From Desemzia sp045528445 (GTDB lineage Bacteria > Bacillota > Bacilli > Lactobacillales > Carnobacteriaceae), in contig NZ_JBGQQU010000033.1 in assembly GCF_045528445.1 (NCBI RefSeq), positions 1-40,143 on the forward strand: a stretch of 40,143 bases of DNA. The letters are read 5' to 3'. Under the pieces are notes generated by a model that worked only from the letters and a program-made list of their open reading frames with translations, was not told the DNA's origin and searched no databases. How positions within the stretch are numbered: the stretch's first letter is position 1; each line of letters opens with the position of its first letter. A program made the position numbers and the translations under genes. Below, in pieces: positions 1 to 8,047 of the stretch.

Positions 1-123
1 GGAATCAGCTAAATAAGCAAAATTTTCTGGAAATAGTCATCCTTTGCGTAAGCATTCGATTTTTTTTACTTTTTTCAAGAAAATAATAATTCAGAATATT
101 CTGACTATATTTATGCAACACTA

Positions 124-2229
124 GTGAGTTCTATTGTTTTATCGATATTTTTATCAGCTGTTGCACCAACAATTGTGTTAGCAGAGGGAAATAATTCTAA
201 TACTAATAAGGAACTAGTTGAAACGGATATTACCAAACAAGATGAAAAAGATAATAATGTAGAAATAAAAAAAGATGAATCAGAAAGTTCTGAAAATCCT
301 GTAGCAGCAGAAGAAACTATTTTAGAAACTAAAGAAATAGACAATACTGAAATAATGAATTCAAGTAATGAAACAAGTGAGCAAGAATCAACTATTGATA
401 ATGAAAATGAAACAAAAACTAATAGTAAAACAGAAGAAGCTACAACAATTGATAATGAAACAGAAGAGACTGAAGCAGCTAATAGCGAGAAAGAAGAAGA
501 TTCAACAAGTGCAGAAGAAAATGAAACAGAAGAGATTAAAGAGAACGTTTTTTCTTTAGAAGAAAATCGTGAATTAGCTATGAAAATTATGGAAGAAGAA
601 ATAAACAAAAAAAATAAAATTTCTTTGTTTAGCACTAATTCCATAGTCCCTACTACTGTTTTCATCAATAGTATTGCTTCAGCTGCTGTAAATATGGGAA
701 ATCAATATGGACTATACCCGTCGGTTATTATGGCACAGGCTATTTTAGAAAGTGGTTGGGGGAACAGTAGTTTATCAAAAGCCCCTAATTATAACCTCTT
801 CGGGATAAAAGCTGAAAATGGTTATACTGGAAATTTTGTAACTGTAGATACTAAAGAATGGGTTAAGGATCAAAATCACAAAGATGGTGGATATTATATA
901 ACAATTTCAGCTAAATTCAGAAAGTATTCTTCCTATACAGAAACTTTTAAAGATCATGCATTATTTTTAAAGAAAGATCGATATCAAAAAGTGTGGTTGA
1001 AAAATGCAGGAACTTACCAAGAAGCTACAAAAGCATTATCTGATGCTGGATATGCTACAGATCCAGAATATGCCTCTAAATTGAATAGTATTATTGCAAG
1101 TTATGATTTACAAAACTATGATTTATGGGAACAGACTAATTACAACACAGTTATTACAAAAAGCGGAATATCTATTGATTCATTACCGTGGGGAATAAAA
1201 GGTTTTGAAAAAATTGCAAGTTCTTCAGACTTTGTAGGAATAGAAGCTCAAGTCACAAAAAAAACACACAATGGAGCATACGCTTTTATTGTAGTGAACG
1301 GAGAAGAAATAGGTTGGATAAATTCACAAGCCTTAAATTTATTTGAAACGAATATTGTTGCCTATAATGCAATTATTAAAAAAACTAGTATATCGATAGA
1401 CACAATACCATATGGTATTCCTGGATATAAAAAAGTGTCCTCATCAACTGACCATTTAGGGAAAGAGCTGCAAGTAACTCGGAAAACAAAAGATGGAGAA
1501 TATGTTTATCTTTTAGTTGATGGAAAAGGTCTAGGATGGATCAACAAAAATGCAATACAACAGTTTAAAACAAAAACTCTTTCTTACACAGGAATCATAG
1601 CAAAAAATAGTATCTCAATTGATAGTTTACCATGGGGTACTTTTGGTTATAAAAAAATAGCTTCATCTTCAGACTATACAGGTAAAGAATTACAAATTAC
1701 CCGAGAAACAGAAGACGGGAAGTACATCTATATACTAACAAATGGAAAAAATATAGGTTGGATTGATAAAAATTCTATTAAGCAATTTTTAACTAAAACT
1801 GTTTCTTATACGGCTTTTATAGCTAAAGAGCGTATCTCAATTGATAGTTTGCCGTGGGGGACTTTTGGTTATAAAAAGATAGCTTCAACCTCAGATTATA
1901 AGGGAAAAGAGATAAACGTAACAAGAGAAATGAGCAATGGAGATTATGTTTATATTTCTGTTGATGGAAAAGAAATTGGTTGGATTAATAAAAACTCATT
2001 GCAAACATTGAAGTCAGAAATAAAACCTTATACAATACGGGTAAACAAAAAAAGTATTTCAATAGATACGCTTCCTTGGGGAACTCTAGGATATACAAAA
2101 GTGGCTTCTTCATCAGATTATCTAGGAAAAGAAGTAAAAATAATAAAAGAAACATCTGACAATAAATATGCTTATATTTCTATAGAAGGAAAAAATATAG
2201 GTTGGATAGATAGAAAAGCCTTGCAATAA
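124..2229 (+). CDS. Secreted GH73 endo-beta-N-acetylglucosaminidase with five GW-type repeats, 5' end suspect
   Basis: A peptidoglycan hydrolase likely to cut glycan strands outside the cell. From the GTG at 124 there is a hydrophobic signal-like segment ending near VLAEG (about residue 22), then an acidic Glu/Thr/Asn-rich stretch to about 165. A glucosaminidase domain covers about 178-335, with the family glutamate in ILESGWG (Glu209). Five C-terminal repeats recur every 74 residues (222 bp) with no length change, each with ISIDxxPxG near its start and GWIxxxAL at its end. GW modules in Listeria Ami/InlB and staphylococcal Atl bind teichoic acids, so wall anchoring is inferred. Odd: there is no Shine-Dalgarno site before the GTG, no basic residue in the signal n-region, and the frame stays open upstream to a TAA at 49 without an ATG. 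The original start may have been lost. Confidence 0.8.
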   Translation: MSSIVLSIFLSAVAPTIVLAEGNNSNTNKELVETDITKQDEKDNNVEIKKDESESSENPVAAEETILETKEIDNTEIMNSSNETSEQESTIDNENETKTNSKTEEATTIDNETEETEAANSEKEEDSTSAEENETEEIKENVFSLEENRELAMKIMEEEINKKNKISLFSTNSIVPTTVFINSIASAAVNMGNQYGLYPSVIMAQAILESGWGNSSLSKAPNYNLFGIKAENGYTGNFVTVDTKEWVKDQNHKDGGYYITISAKFRKYSSYTETFKDHALFLKKDRYQKVWLKNAGTYQEATKALSDAGYATDPEYASKLNSIIASYDLQNYDLWEQTNYNTVITKSGISIDSLPWGIKGFEKIASSSDFVGIEAQVTKKTHNGAYAFIVVNGEEIGWINSQALNLFETNIVAYNAIIKKTSISIDTIPYGIPGYKKVSSSTDHLGKELQVTRKTKDGEYVYLLVDGKGLGWINKNAIQQFKTKTLSYTGIIAKNSISIDSLPWGTFGYKKIASSSDYTGKELQITRETEDGKYIYILTNGKNIGWIDKNSIKQFLTKTVSYTAFIAKERISIDSLPWGTFGYKKIASTSDYKGKEINVTREMSNGDYVYISVDGKEIGWINKNSLQTLKSEIKPYTIRVNKKSISIDTLPWGTLGYTKVASSSDYLGKEVKIIKETSDNKYAYISIEGKNIGWIDRKALQ
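1150..2226 (+). repeat. Five tandem 222-bp GW-module repeats
   Basis: The codon opening the ISID motif falls at 1168, 1390, 1612, 1834 and 2056, exactly 222 bp apart each time. Copies 1, 3, 4 and 5 read IDxLPWG and copy 2 reads IDTIPYG. The DNA has diverged between copies, but no repeat has gained or lost a codon, which suggests selection on module length rather than very recent duplication. Confidence 0.9.
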
Positions 2230-2249
2230 TCTACAAAATTATCGTTTAA

Positions 2250-2275
2250 CTTATATTAATATAAGATTTTTATTC
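2250..2275 (+). terminator. Weak AT-rich hairpin after the glucosaminidase gene
   Basis: A perfect 16-nt palindrome CTTATATTAATATAAG is followed by ATTTTTATT about 20 nt after the stop codon. The stem is very AU-rich, so termination would be weak. The remaining sequence to about 2520 is AT-rich and shows nothing else I can identify. Confidence 0.4.
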
Positions 2276-2519
2276 GTTAAAGTAAATATCTATACGAATT
2301 AATTGATTTTAAATAATTTATTGATTTTTCCACATCATTAATTAATAGTAACTTTGTTTCTTTATGTCTCTCTGGTATAGATATAATTATTTTTTTGGTA
2401 TCTTGTTAATTAACATATATTTCTATTATCTAAAAGCTAATTGCTTTGATTACGAATTTTAAAAATTTATGTCTTTTTATAAAATGGTGTTAAGAGAGGT
2501 TAATATATAAAATTATGGA

Positions 2520-2951
2520 TAAAGTGTTCTCTTTAAATTCTGCTTGTCTACGATTGAAGAAATGAAAGCTTGATCAGTCAGATTGAATTCCATTGCTTTA
2601 GGCAATTTGTCTTTTCGTAGGAGACAGTTGAAATGTTCATTCAGCTCGCGTTGCGAAGGTGTTCCTGGATCTGTAAAATAGATAGCAACGTCGTGCTAAT
2701 TACTTAAATACTTCGAGTTGGAGAATTCTTTTCCGCCTACCACACTATTTTTTGTTTTCCATGTACTGTTGATAGTAATCAAAGGCCGTATGGCCTTTCT
2801 TCAGGAAATTAATGGCGTTATAAATCGGTGTCCAATACCGTTTCCGGTATTTCGCAATTTTCGCAACGTTGATGTTTTGATGGTAGTAAGCATCTATCAT
2901 CACCAGTTCATCCATGGTAATATGGGTTAGGTCATTCGTGATCACTCCCAT
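2520..2951 (-). pseudogene. IS30-family transposase remnant, N- and C-terminal pieces joined
   Basis: Reading from 2951 on the minus strand gives an IS30-type N-terminus: a helix-turn-helix region (LTHITMDELVMIDAYYHQ, then VAKIAKY) followed by NFLKKGHTAFDYYQQY. This ends at a TAG after ENKK, and the same frame continues CGRRKRI as in intact IS30 transposases. A little further on, in another frame (about 2690-2530), the characteristic C-terminus appears: YFTDPGTPSQRELNEH, LLRKDKLPKAMEFN and QAFISSIV. The central catalytic part is missing. This is a decayed element with a large internal deletion, a nonsense codon and a frameshift, so it should be inactive. Confidence 0.8.
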
Positions 2952-3048
2952 GTTTTCTTTAGACGGAAATACATTTTGAGTGCACCACGAATGGTTTTTT
3001 TATTTTTCTAGCTTAATTTTACAATTGGCGAAATAAAACAAAGGACTA

Positions 3049-3091
3049 TAAGTTACTTTATGAAAATAATTTATTTTCATAAAGTAACTTA
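3049..3091. repeat. 43-bp near-perfect palindrome (21-bp arms, 1-base centre)
   Basis: Arms 3049-3069 and 3071-3091 are exact reverse complements around a single T at 3070. The left arm contains AGTTACTTTATGAAAATAA. There is no T-run on either side, so it is not an ordinary terminator. It lies between the IS30 remnant and the wecB promoter. It could be two fused element ends, a regulatory cruciform or an RNA stem; the sequence does not decide. Confidence 0.85.
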
Positions 3092-3095
3092 AGTG

Positions 3096-3125
3096 TTGAC
3101 CCAAAAAGCTTCGCTTTTTTATAAT
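3096..3125 (+). promoter_or_regulatory. Promoter P1 for wecB with a hairpin in its spacer
   Basis: TTGACC (3096-3101), an 18-bp spacer and TATAAT (3120-3125). The spacer holds an inverted repeat, AAAAAGC TTC GCTTTTT. It starts five bases after the 43-bp palindrome. Confidence 0.65.
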
Positions 3126-3132
3126 TTTTCGT

Positions 3133-3162
3133 TTGTTAAAGACGCTTTTACTTATATATGAT
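3133..3162 (+). promoter_or_regulatory. Possible second promoter P2 for wecB
   Basis: TTGTTA (3133-3138), an 18-bp spacer and TATGAT (3157-3162). It would give a leader of about 65 nt before the preferred start of wecB. It is weaker than P1. Confidence 0.4.
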
Positions 3163-3235
3163 AAACTAGATGAATATAGAATTTGGAATAATTGAGAGAA
3201 ATCACATTTTGTTATATATGGAAAGTAGGCTTAAA

Positions 3236-4375
3236 ATGCAAAAAATAAAAGTCATGTCTGTATTTGGAACACGTCCAGAAGCTATCAAAATGGCTCCTAT
3301 CGTATTAGCATTAGAAAAACAACCTGAAAAATTTGAATCAATTGTAACAGTTACAGCGCAACATAGAGAAATGTTGGATCAAGTGTTGTCTTTTTTTAAT
3401 ATCCAACCTGACTATGATTTAGATGTGATGAAGCAAAGACAATCTTTATTGGAAATAACAGCAAATGTTTTAACAGGACTTGATAAAGTTATGGCAGAAG
3501 CAAAACCAGATATTGTTTTGGTTCATGGTGATACAACAACAACTTTTGCAGCTAGTATTTCGGCTTTTTATCATCAAATCAAAGTAGGACATGTAGAAGC
3601 TGGATTAAGAACTTGGAATAAGTTTTCTCCTTTTCCAGAGGAAATTAATCGTCAAGTAACAGATGTCATAGCAGATTTGTACTTTGCTCCGACAAAACAA
3701 AGCAAAGAAAATTTGTTGAAAGAGAACCATCTCGATGAAAATATATTTGTAACAGGAAATACAGCGATTGATGCTTTAAACGAAACAGTAAAAGAAGATT
3801 ATAGCAATGAAGTATTAAAAAGTATCCGTACTGATAAAAAAACCATTTTATTAACTATGCATCGTAGAGAAAATCTAGGGAAACCCATGCAACAAGTCTT
3901 TGAAGCAGTACATAATGTTGTAGAAACTAATGAAGATATAGAAGTGATTTATCCAGTTCATTTAAATCCAGTTATACAACAATTGGCTACTGAGTTTTTA
4001 GGAAACCATGATCGAATTCATTTGATTGATCCTCTTGATGTGATTGATTTCCATAATATAGCAGCTCACAGCTATTTGATAATGACAGATTCTGGTGGCG
4101 TACAAGAAGAAGCACCTTCTTTAGGAGTTCCGGTCTTAGTATTACGTGATACGACTGAGCGGCCAGAGGGAGTAGCAGCAGGTACATTAAAGTTAATAGG
4201 TACTGAAAAAATAAATGTTGAACAGTCAATGATACAACTTTTAACGGATGAGTCTCTTTATCAAAAGATGAGCTTAGCTAGTAATCCATATGGAGACGGT
4301 AAATCGGCAGAACGTATATTAGATGCTATTTCATATTCATTTGAACGAACACAGAACAGGCCTCTTGATTTTTAA
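3236..4375 (+). CDS. wecB: UDP-N-acetylglucosamine 2-epimerase (non-hydrolysing)
   Basis: Converts UDP-GlcNAc to UDP-ManNAc in the cytoplasm, a precursor for teichoic acid linkage units and ManNAc-containing wall polymers. Family motifs are all present: SVFGTRPEAIKMAPIV at the N-terminus, TAQHREMLDQVL, VHGDTTTTFAAS, VEAGLRT with FPEEINR, HRREN, and the UDP-binding stretch TDSGGVQEEAPSLGVP followed by RDTTERPEG. I start at ATG 3236 because AGTAGG sits six bases upstream and the protein then begins MQKIKVMSVFGTRPE, as in the family, giving 379 aa. A longer frame opens at 3170 but lacks a good ribosome site. Also called mnaA. It leads the envelope polysaccharide cluster. Confidence 0.93.
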   Translation: MQKIKVMSVFGTRPEAIKMAPIVLALEKQPEKFESIVTVTAQHREMLDQVLSFFNIQPDYDLDVMKQRQSLLEITANVLTGLDKVMAEAKPDIVLVHGDTTTTFAASISAFYHQIKVGHVEAGLRTWNKFSPFPEEINRQVTDVIADLYFAPTKQSKENLLKENHLDENIFVTGNTAIDALNETVKEDYSNEVLKSIRTDKKTILLTMHRRENLGKPMQQVFEAVHNVVETNEDIEVIYPVHLNPVIQQLATEFLGNHDRIHLIDPLDVIDFHNIAAHSYLIMTDSGGVQEEAPSLGVPVLVLRDTTERPEGVAAGTLKLIGTEKINVEQSMIQLLTDESLYQKMSLASNPYGDGKSAERILDAISYSFERTQNRPLDF

Positions 4376-4505
4376 GTAAATAAAGAGAAACGATGCGAAA
4401 AAATTCACAATTTTATATAGATTACTTTTTGATAAAATAGTATGATATATAGGAAAAGTTTTTTATTTTTATCTAAATCGAGTAATCACTGAAAGTAGGA
4501 GAACG

Positions 4506-5474
4506 ATGGACAATAATACACGTACTAAACGTAGAAAACCTGAGAAGAAAAAAAGCTCTTTTTTAAAAAAATTAGGCTGTTCTATTGGAATCATTTTTTT
4601 AGTCTTACTTATAGCAGCAGGTATTTTCGTATGGAAGGTTTATAGTGATGTAACAAGTACCACAGACGAAATTTATCAAGACGTTGACAAAAATGAGCTT
4701 CGAGAAAATCCGGTTGAAGTCGGAAATAAAGAACCGTTTTCTATCTTGTTATTAGGGGTTGATACCGGGGATCTAGGCCGAACAGAACAAGGCAGATCAG
4801 ACACTATGATGGTGATGACAGTGAATCCTAATACCAATCAAACATCTATCGTAAGTATACCGAGAGATACATATACGGAAATTATTGGCCGAGGTACTAT
4901 GGATAAAATCAATCACGCGTATGCATTTGGTGGTGTATCTATGTCTATGAACACAGTACAAAACTTATTGGATATACCTATTGATTACTATGTCGAAGTC
5001 AATATGCAAGGGGTAAAAGATATTGTAGATACTCTAGGCGGAGTCCAAGTTACACCGGATTTGTCGTTTGACTATGATGGGTACTCATTTGTTGAAGGTC
5101 AAACAACTACCTTAGATGGAGATGCGGCGCTAGCTTATTCTCGTATGCGTTACGATGATCCAAATGGCGACTATGGTCGTCAAGCTCGTCAAAGACAGAT
5201 TATTGTGGCTGCAATGAGCAAAGTAGCTTCATTATCTACTATTATGAACTACCAAGGAGTTTTAGGAACTCTGGAAAATAATATGCAGACAAACCTTACT
5301 TTTGATAACATGGTCTCTATCTTTAATGATTATAGAGGTGCTGCTTCGAATGTAGAGCAAATTCAATTGCAAGGTGCTGGAACAAAAATTGACGGTATCT
5401 ATTATGCAATCATTGATGACAATGAATTAGCGACTGTCTCAGAGACGCTCAAAACACAACTTGAAATTGAGTAG
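4506..5474 (+). CDS. LytR-CpsA-Psr (LCP) family cell-wall polymer ligase
   Basis: A membrane-anchored enzyme of the family that transfers undecaprenyl-linked teichoic acids or capsules to peptidoglycan. It has a basic cytoplasmic N-terminus (RTKRRKPEKKKSS), one membrane helix at about residues 24-44, then the extracellular LCP domain. Signature segments are FSILLLGVDTGD, GRSDTMMVMTVNP, SIPRDTY, KINHAYAFGG, LDGDAALAYSRMR and DYGRQARQRQIIVAAM. The Arg and Asp residues in these segments bind the polyprenyl phosphate in characterised LCP proteins. It is 322 aa, a normal length. AGGAG lies 6-8 bases before the ATG. It stands between wecB and ugd, which fits attachment of the polymer made by the neighbouring genes. 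Confidence 0.92.
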   Translation: MDNNTRTKRRKPEKKKSSFLKKLGCSIGIIFLVLLIAAGIFVWKVYSDVTSTTDEIYQDVDKNELRENPVEVGNKEPFSILLLGVDTGDLGRTEQGRSDTMMVMTVNPNTNQTSIVSIPRDTYTEIIGRGTMDKINHAYAFGGVSMSMNTVQNLLDIPIDYYVEVNMQGVKDIVDTLGGVQVTPDLSFDYDGYSFVEGQTTTLDGDAALAYSRMRYDDPNGDYGRQARQRQIIVAAMSKVASLSTIMNYQGVLGTLENNMQTNLTFDNMVSIFNDYRGAASNVEQIQLQGAGTKIDGIYYAIIDDNELATVSETLKTQLEIE

Positions 5475-5477
5475 CAG

Positions 5478-5512
5478 AAAAGACCATGATTGAATTCATG
5501 GTCTTTTTTACG
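5478..5512 (+). terminator. Intrinsic terminator after the LCP gene
   Basis: AAAAGACCATGA, a short loop, TCATGGTCTTTTTT. A long perfect stem and U-run a few bases after the stop codon. Confidence 0.9.
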
Positions 5513-5609
5513 TTATTCTAACAATTCTCAAAAAGGATTGTTTTGTAGATGTTTTTTTGCTACCATTAGATTATTATTGAAGAGATAACTAAAGAGGAAG
5601 TGCACATGA

Positions 5610-6776
5610 ATGAATATTACTGTAGTAGGATTAGGATACGTTGGTTTGTCTAACGCTGTTTTATTGGCACAACACAATCGTGTACGTGCGTTAGAAATCG
5701 TTCCTGAAAAAGTAGAACTGATCAATCAAAAAAAATCCCCTATCGTGGATAAAGAGATCGAAGAATACTTAATAACTAAAGAGTTGGATCTAACGGCTAC
5801 AACAGATAAAAAATTTGCTTATGAAGAAACAGAATTGGTGGTGATCGCTGCACCAACAAACTACGATGATAAAAAAAATTATTTTGATACTTCTGCAGTG
5901 GAAGTAGTGATTGAAGATGTCTTAGAATATGCGCCAAATGCGACTATGATCATCAAATCAACGATTCCTGTCGGATATACAAAAGAAATCAATGAAAAGT
6001 ACCATACGCAAAGTGTTGTTTTTTCTCCTGAATTCTTAAGAGAAGGAAATGCTTTGTATGATAACTTGTATCCTTCAAGAATCATTGTAGGAGCTAAAAC
6101 GGAGAAAGCAAAAGCCTTTGCTGATTTAATGGTTCAAGGAGCTATTAAAGAAGACATCGACGTGCTATTCATGGAATCTACAGAAGCTGAAGCGGTGAAA
6201 TTGTTCTCTAATACATATTTAGCTTTACGCGTAGCTTATATTAATGAGTTAGATACTTACGCAGAAGTAAGAGGATTGGATACAAAAGCGATTATTGATG
6301 GTGTTGGGTTAGATCCACGTATTGGAGATCACTACAACAACCCTTCATTTGGTTACGGCGGCTACTGCTTGCCAAAAGACACCAAACAATTATTGGCCAA
6401 CTATGAAGACGTGCCAAACAATATCATTGGTGCTATCGTGGATGCGAACAGAACGCGTAAAGATTTCTTAGCTTCACAAGTAGTGGCTAAAGATCCTAAA
6501 GTAGTCGGGATTTACCGCTTAACGATGAAAACAAATTCGGATAATTTTAGAGCTTCTTCGATTCAAGGAATTATGAAACGGATTAAAGCTAAAGGAATTG
6601 AAGTAGTGGTTTATGAACCTGTACTAAAAGAAGCTGAATTTTATCATTCAAGAGTTGTGAATGACTTGGAAGAATTTAAAAAGATATCTGATGTGATCGT
6701 GACAAACCGTGTTACTGAAGAATTAGCTGATGTGGAAGACAAAATTTATACAAGAGATTTATACCACAATAATTAA
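5610..6776 (+). CDS. ugd: UDP-glucose 6-dehydrogenase
   Basis: Oxidises UDP-glucose to UDP-glucuronate with two NAD+, supplying glucuronate for acidic polysaccharide. The N-terminal Rossmann fold opens MNITVVGLGYVGLSNA (GxGxxG). Other family segments are KSTIPVGYT, FSPEFLREGNALYDN and the catalytic loop FGYGGYCLPKDTKQL, with the nucleophile Cys253. A C-terminal UDP-binding domain carries YRLTMKTNSDNFRASS. It is 388 aa, typical of the short streptococcal HasB-like form. The ATG at 5606 is out of frame; the ATG at 5610 is correct, with AGGAAG nine bases upstream. GalU, encoded at 11453, makes its substrate. Confidence 0.93.
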   Translation: MNITVVGLGYVGLSNAVLLAQHNRVRALEIVPEKVELINQKKSPIVDKEIEEYLITKELDLTATTDKKFAYEETELVVIAAPTNYDDKKNYFDTSAVEVVIEDVLEYAPNATMIIKSTIPVGYTKEINEKYHTQSVVFSPEFLREGNALYDNLYPSRIIVGAKTEKAKAFADLMVQGAIKEDIDVLFMESTEAEAVKLFSNTYLALRVAYINELDTYAEVRGLDTKAIIDGVGLDPRIGDHYNNPSFGYGGYCLPKDTKQLLANYEDVPNNIIGAIVDANRTRKDFLASQVVAKDPKVVGIYRLTMKTNSDNFRASSIQGIMKRIKAKGIEVVVYEPVLKEAEFYHSRVVNDLEEFKKISDVIVTNRVTEELADVEDKIYTRDLYHNN

Positions 6777-6784
6777 GATTGACT

Positions 6785-6824
6785 AGACTAATTTGTGTAG
6801 CAAATGCAAATTAGTCTTTTCTTT
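6785..6824 (+). terminator. Intrinsic terminator after ugd
   Basis: AGACTAATTTG (6785-6795) pairs with CAAATTAGTCT (6807-6817), followed by TTTTCTTT. Confidence 0.85.
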
Positions 6825-6852
6825 GCGAAAAATGGAATGTTGGAGGGGTTTA

Positions 6853-7920
6853 ATGACTCAAAGATGGGTAGTTTTCTATGTATCCTCTCATGGATTTGGA
6901 CATATGACGAGAAGTTTAGCAGTGATTGAAGAAGTAATGGAAAAGACGGATTATCATGTTTACTTAGCATGTGGGAAATACCAAAATGATTTTGCAAGAA
7001 ATTACTTAGCAAAATATCAGAATCGAATGCAGTTTAGTGATTTTCAGACAGATGTGGGTCTGGTAACAGCTGACAACAGTTTAGTAGTGGATGCTAGAGA
7101 AACTGAACGGCAGTTAATCGATTTTGTAGCAAAATGGGAAGATATTGTTGCAAAAGAAGTAGATCATTTAAAAACACGGACAGTAGAATGCGTAATCAGT
7201 GATATCAGTCCTATTGGAGCACTGGTCGGGAATAAATTAAATGTACGTACGATTGGGTTATCGAACTTCACTTGGGTTGAACAATACGAATACTTCTATT
7301 TAAAACAAGATATTATTGATCAATTCAAAACTGCCTATGCCTATTTTGACGAGTTTATTGAATATTCATTGGCGCTTCCGATGGAAAGCATTACAGTTCC
7401 TAAAAAGAAAATTGGTTTTGTGGCTCGTGAGTTAGATTGGAGAAAAATCAGCGACCTTAAACAATATTATGGATCTAGTATTTTTATTTCTTGTGGGAAA
7501 GCAGTGACCATAGATACTATCCACGTTGAAAATTACAGCGGAACAATTTTTACGACTAGCGGAGTAACCGTTACTGGAAGTGATCATGTAGTGAAATTGC
7601 CGGTTGATACATTAGATACACACAATTATCTGGCAGCTAGTGATATAGTGATCGCTAAAGCAGGATGGGGAACGATTTCTGAAGCCATTACGGCGAATAA
7701 AAAATTGGTGTTGATTGAGCGGGAGAGTGTTCTGGAAGATTCACACAATATTCAGTGCTTAACAAATAATCATGTAGCTCTCTCTATCAAAGAGAGCGAT
7801 TTAGGGTCTTTGGATATTATGGAACTGGAAGCCATAGCGGACCGAAAGATTTCATTTGAAAGACTGAACCGTTACACTAACCAACAAGATAAAGTAGTGG
7901 ACATGTTAGGATTGAATTAA
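6853..7920 (+). CDS. MurG-like (GT-B fold) glycosyltransferase
   Basis: A predicted nucleotide-sugar-dependent glycosyltransferase of the MurG/GT28-like GT-B type. It begins MTQRWVVFYVSSHGFGHMTRS, and the HGFGHMTR segment is the N-domain glycine-rich loop. The C-domain donor site is IAKAGWGTISEAITANKKLV, followed by ERESVLEDSHNIQ. I place the start at ATG 6853, just after GGAGGGG, giving 355 aa; a frame opening at 6793 lies inside the ugd terminator. The donor and acceptor cannot be read from sequence. Because it follows ugd, a glucuronosyl- or glucosyltransferase for a wall polymer or glycolipid is a reasonable inference. Confidence 0.78.
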   Translation: MTQRWVVFYVSSHGFGHMTRSLAVIEEVMEKTDYHVYLACGKYQNDFARNYLAKYQNRMQFSDFQTDVGLVTADNSLVVDARETERQLIDFVAKWEDIVAKEVDHLKTRTVECVISDISPIGALVGNKLNVRTIGLSNFTWVEQYEYFYLKQDIIDQFKTAYAYFDEFIEYSLALPMESITVPKKKIGFVARELDWRKISDLKQYYGSSIFISCGKAVTIDTIHVENYSGTIFTTSGVTVTGSDHVVKLPVDTLDTHNYLAASDIVIAKAGWGTISEAITANKKLVLIERESVLEDSHNIQCLTNNHVALSIKESDLGSLDIMELEAIADRKISFERLNRYTNQQDKVVDMLGLN

Positions 7921-7922
7921 AC

Positions 7923-7962
7923 AGCTTTGGTGGGGTATATCTACTCTACTGAGGCTTTTTTT
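7923..7962 (+). terminator. Intrinsic terminator rich in G-U pairs
   Basis: AGCTTTGGTGGGG (7923-7935) pairs along its full 13 bases with CTCTACTGAGGCT (7944-7956) if G-U wobbles are allowed, followed by a seven-T run. The wobbles mean it works well only for plus-strand RNA. Confidence 0.75.
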
Positions 7963-7983
7963 GTTTGATATCGTTTCAATTAA

Positions 7984-8013
7984 TTGTATCTAGAGAAGTA
8001 AAAACGTTATAGT
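7984..8013 (+). promoter_or_regulatory. Promoter for the phosphoketolase gene
   Basis: TTGTAT (7984-7989), 18 bp, TATAGT (8008-8013). Just upstream, TTGATATCGTTTCAA (near 7967-7981) resembles a CcpA cre site but is one base short of the consensus spacing, so I do not call it. Confidence 0.6.
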
Positions 8014-8047
8014 AGGGGCATAGAAAAAAAGAAAAGGAGCCTTTACT

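Noticed and set aside
111..668. Ser-rich 185-residue minus-strand frame opposite the glucosaminidase N-terminus.
   Set aside because: It mirrors the Glu/Thr-rich low-complexity coding stretch (GAA/ACA read as TTC/TGT) and lacks a ribosome site.
6793..6852. Longer N-terminus for the glycosyltransferase starting at 6793.
   Set aside because: That segment lies inside the ugd terminator hairpin, and the strong ribosome site GGAGGGG points to ATG 6853.
7967..7982. TTGATATCGTTTCAA before xfp as a CcpA cre site.
   Set aside because: The two half-sites are one base closer than the cre consensus allows, and central positions mismatch.
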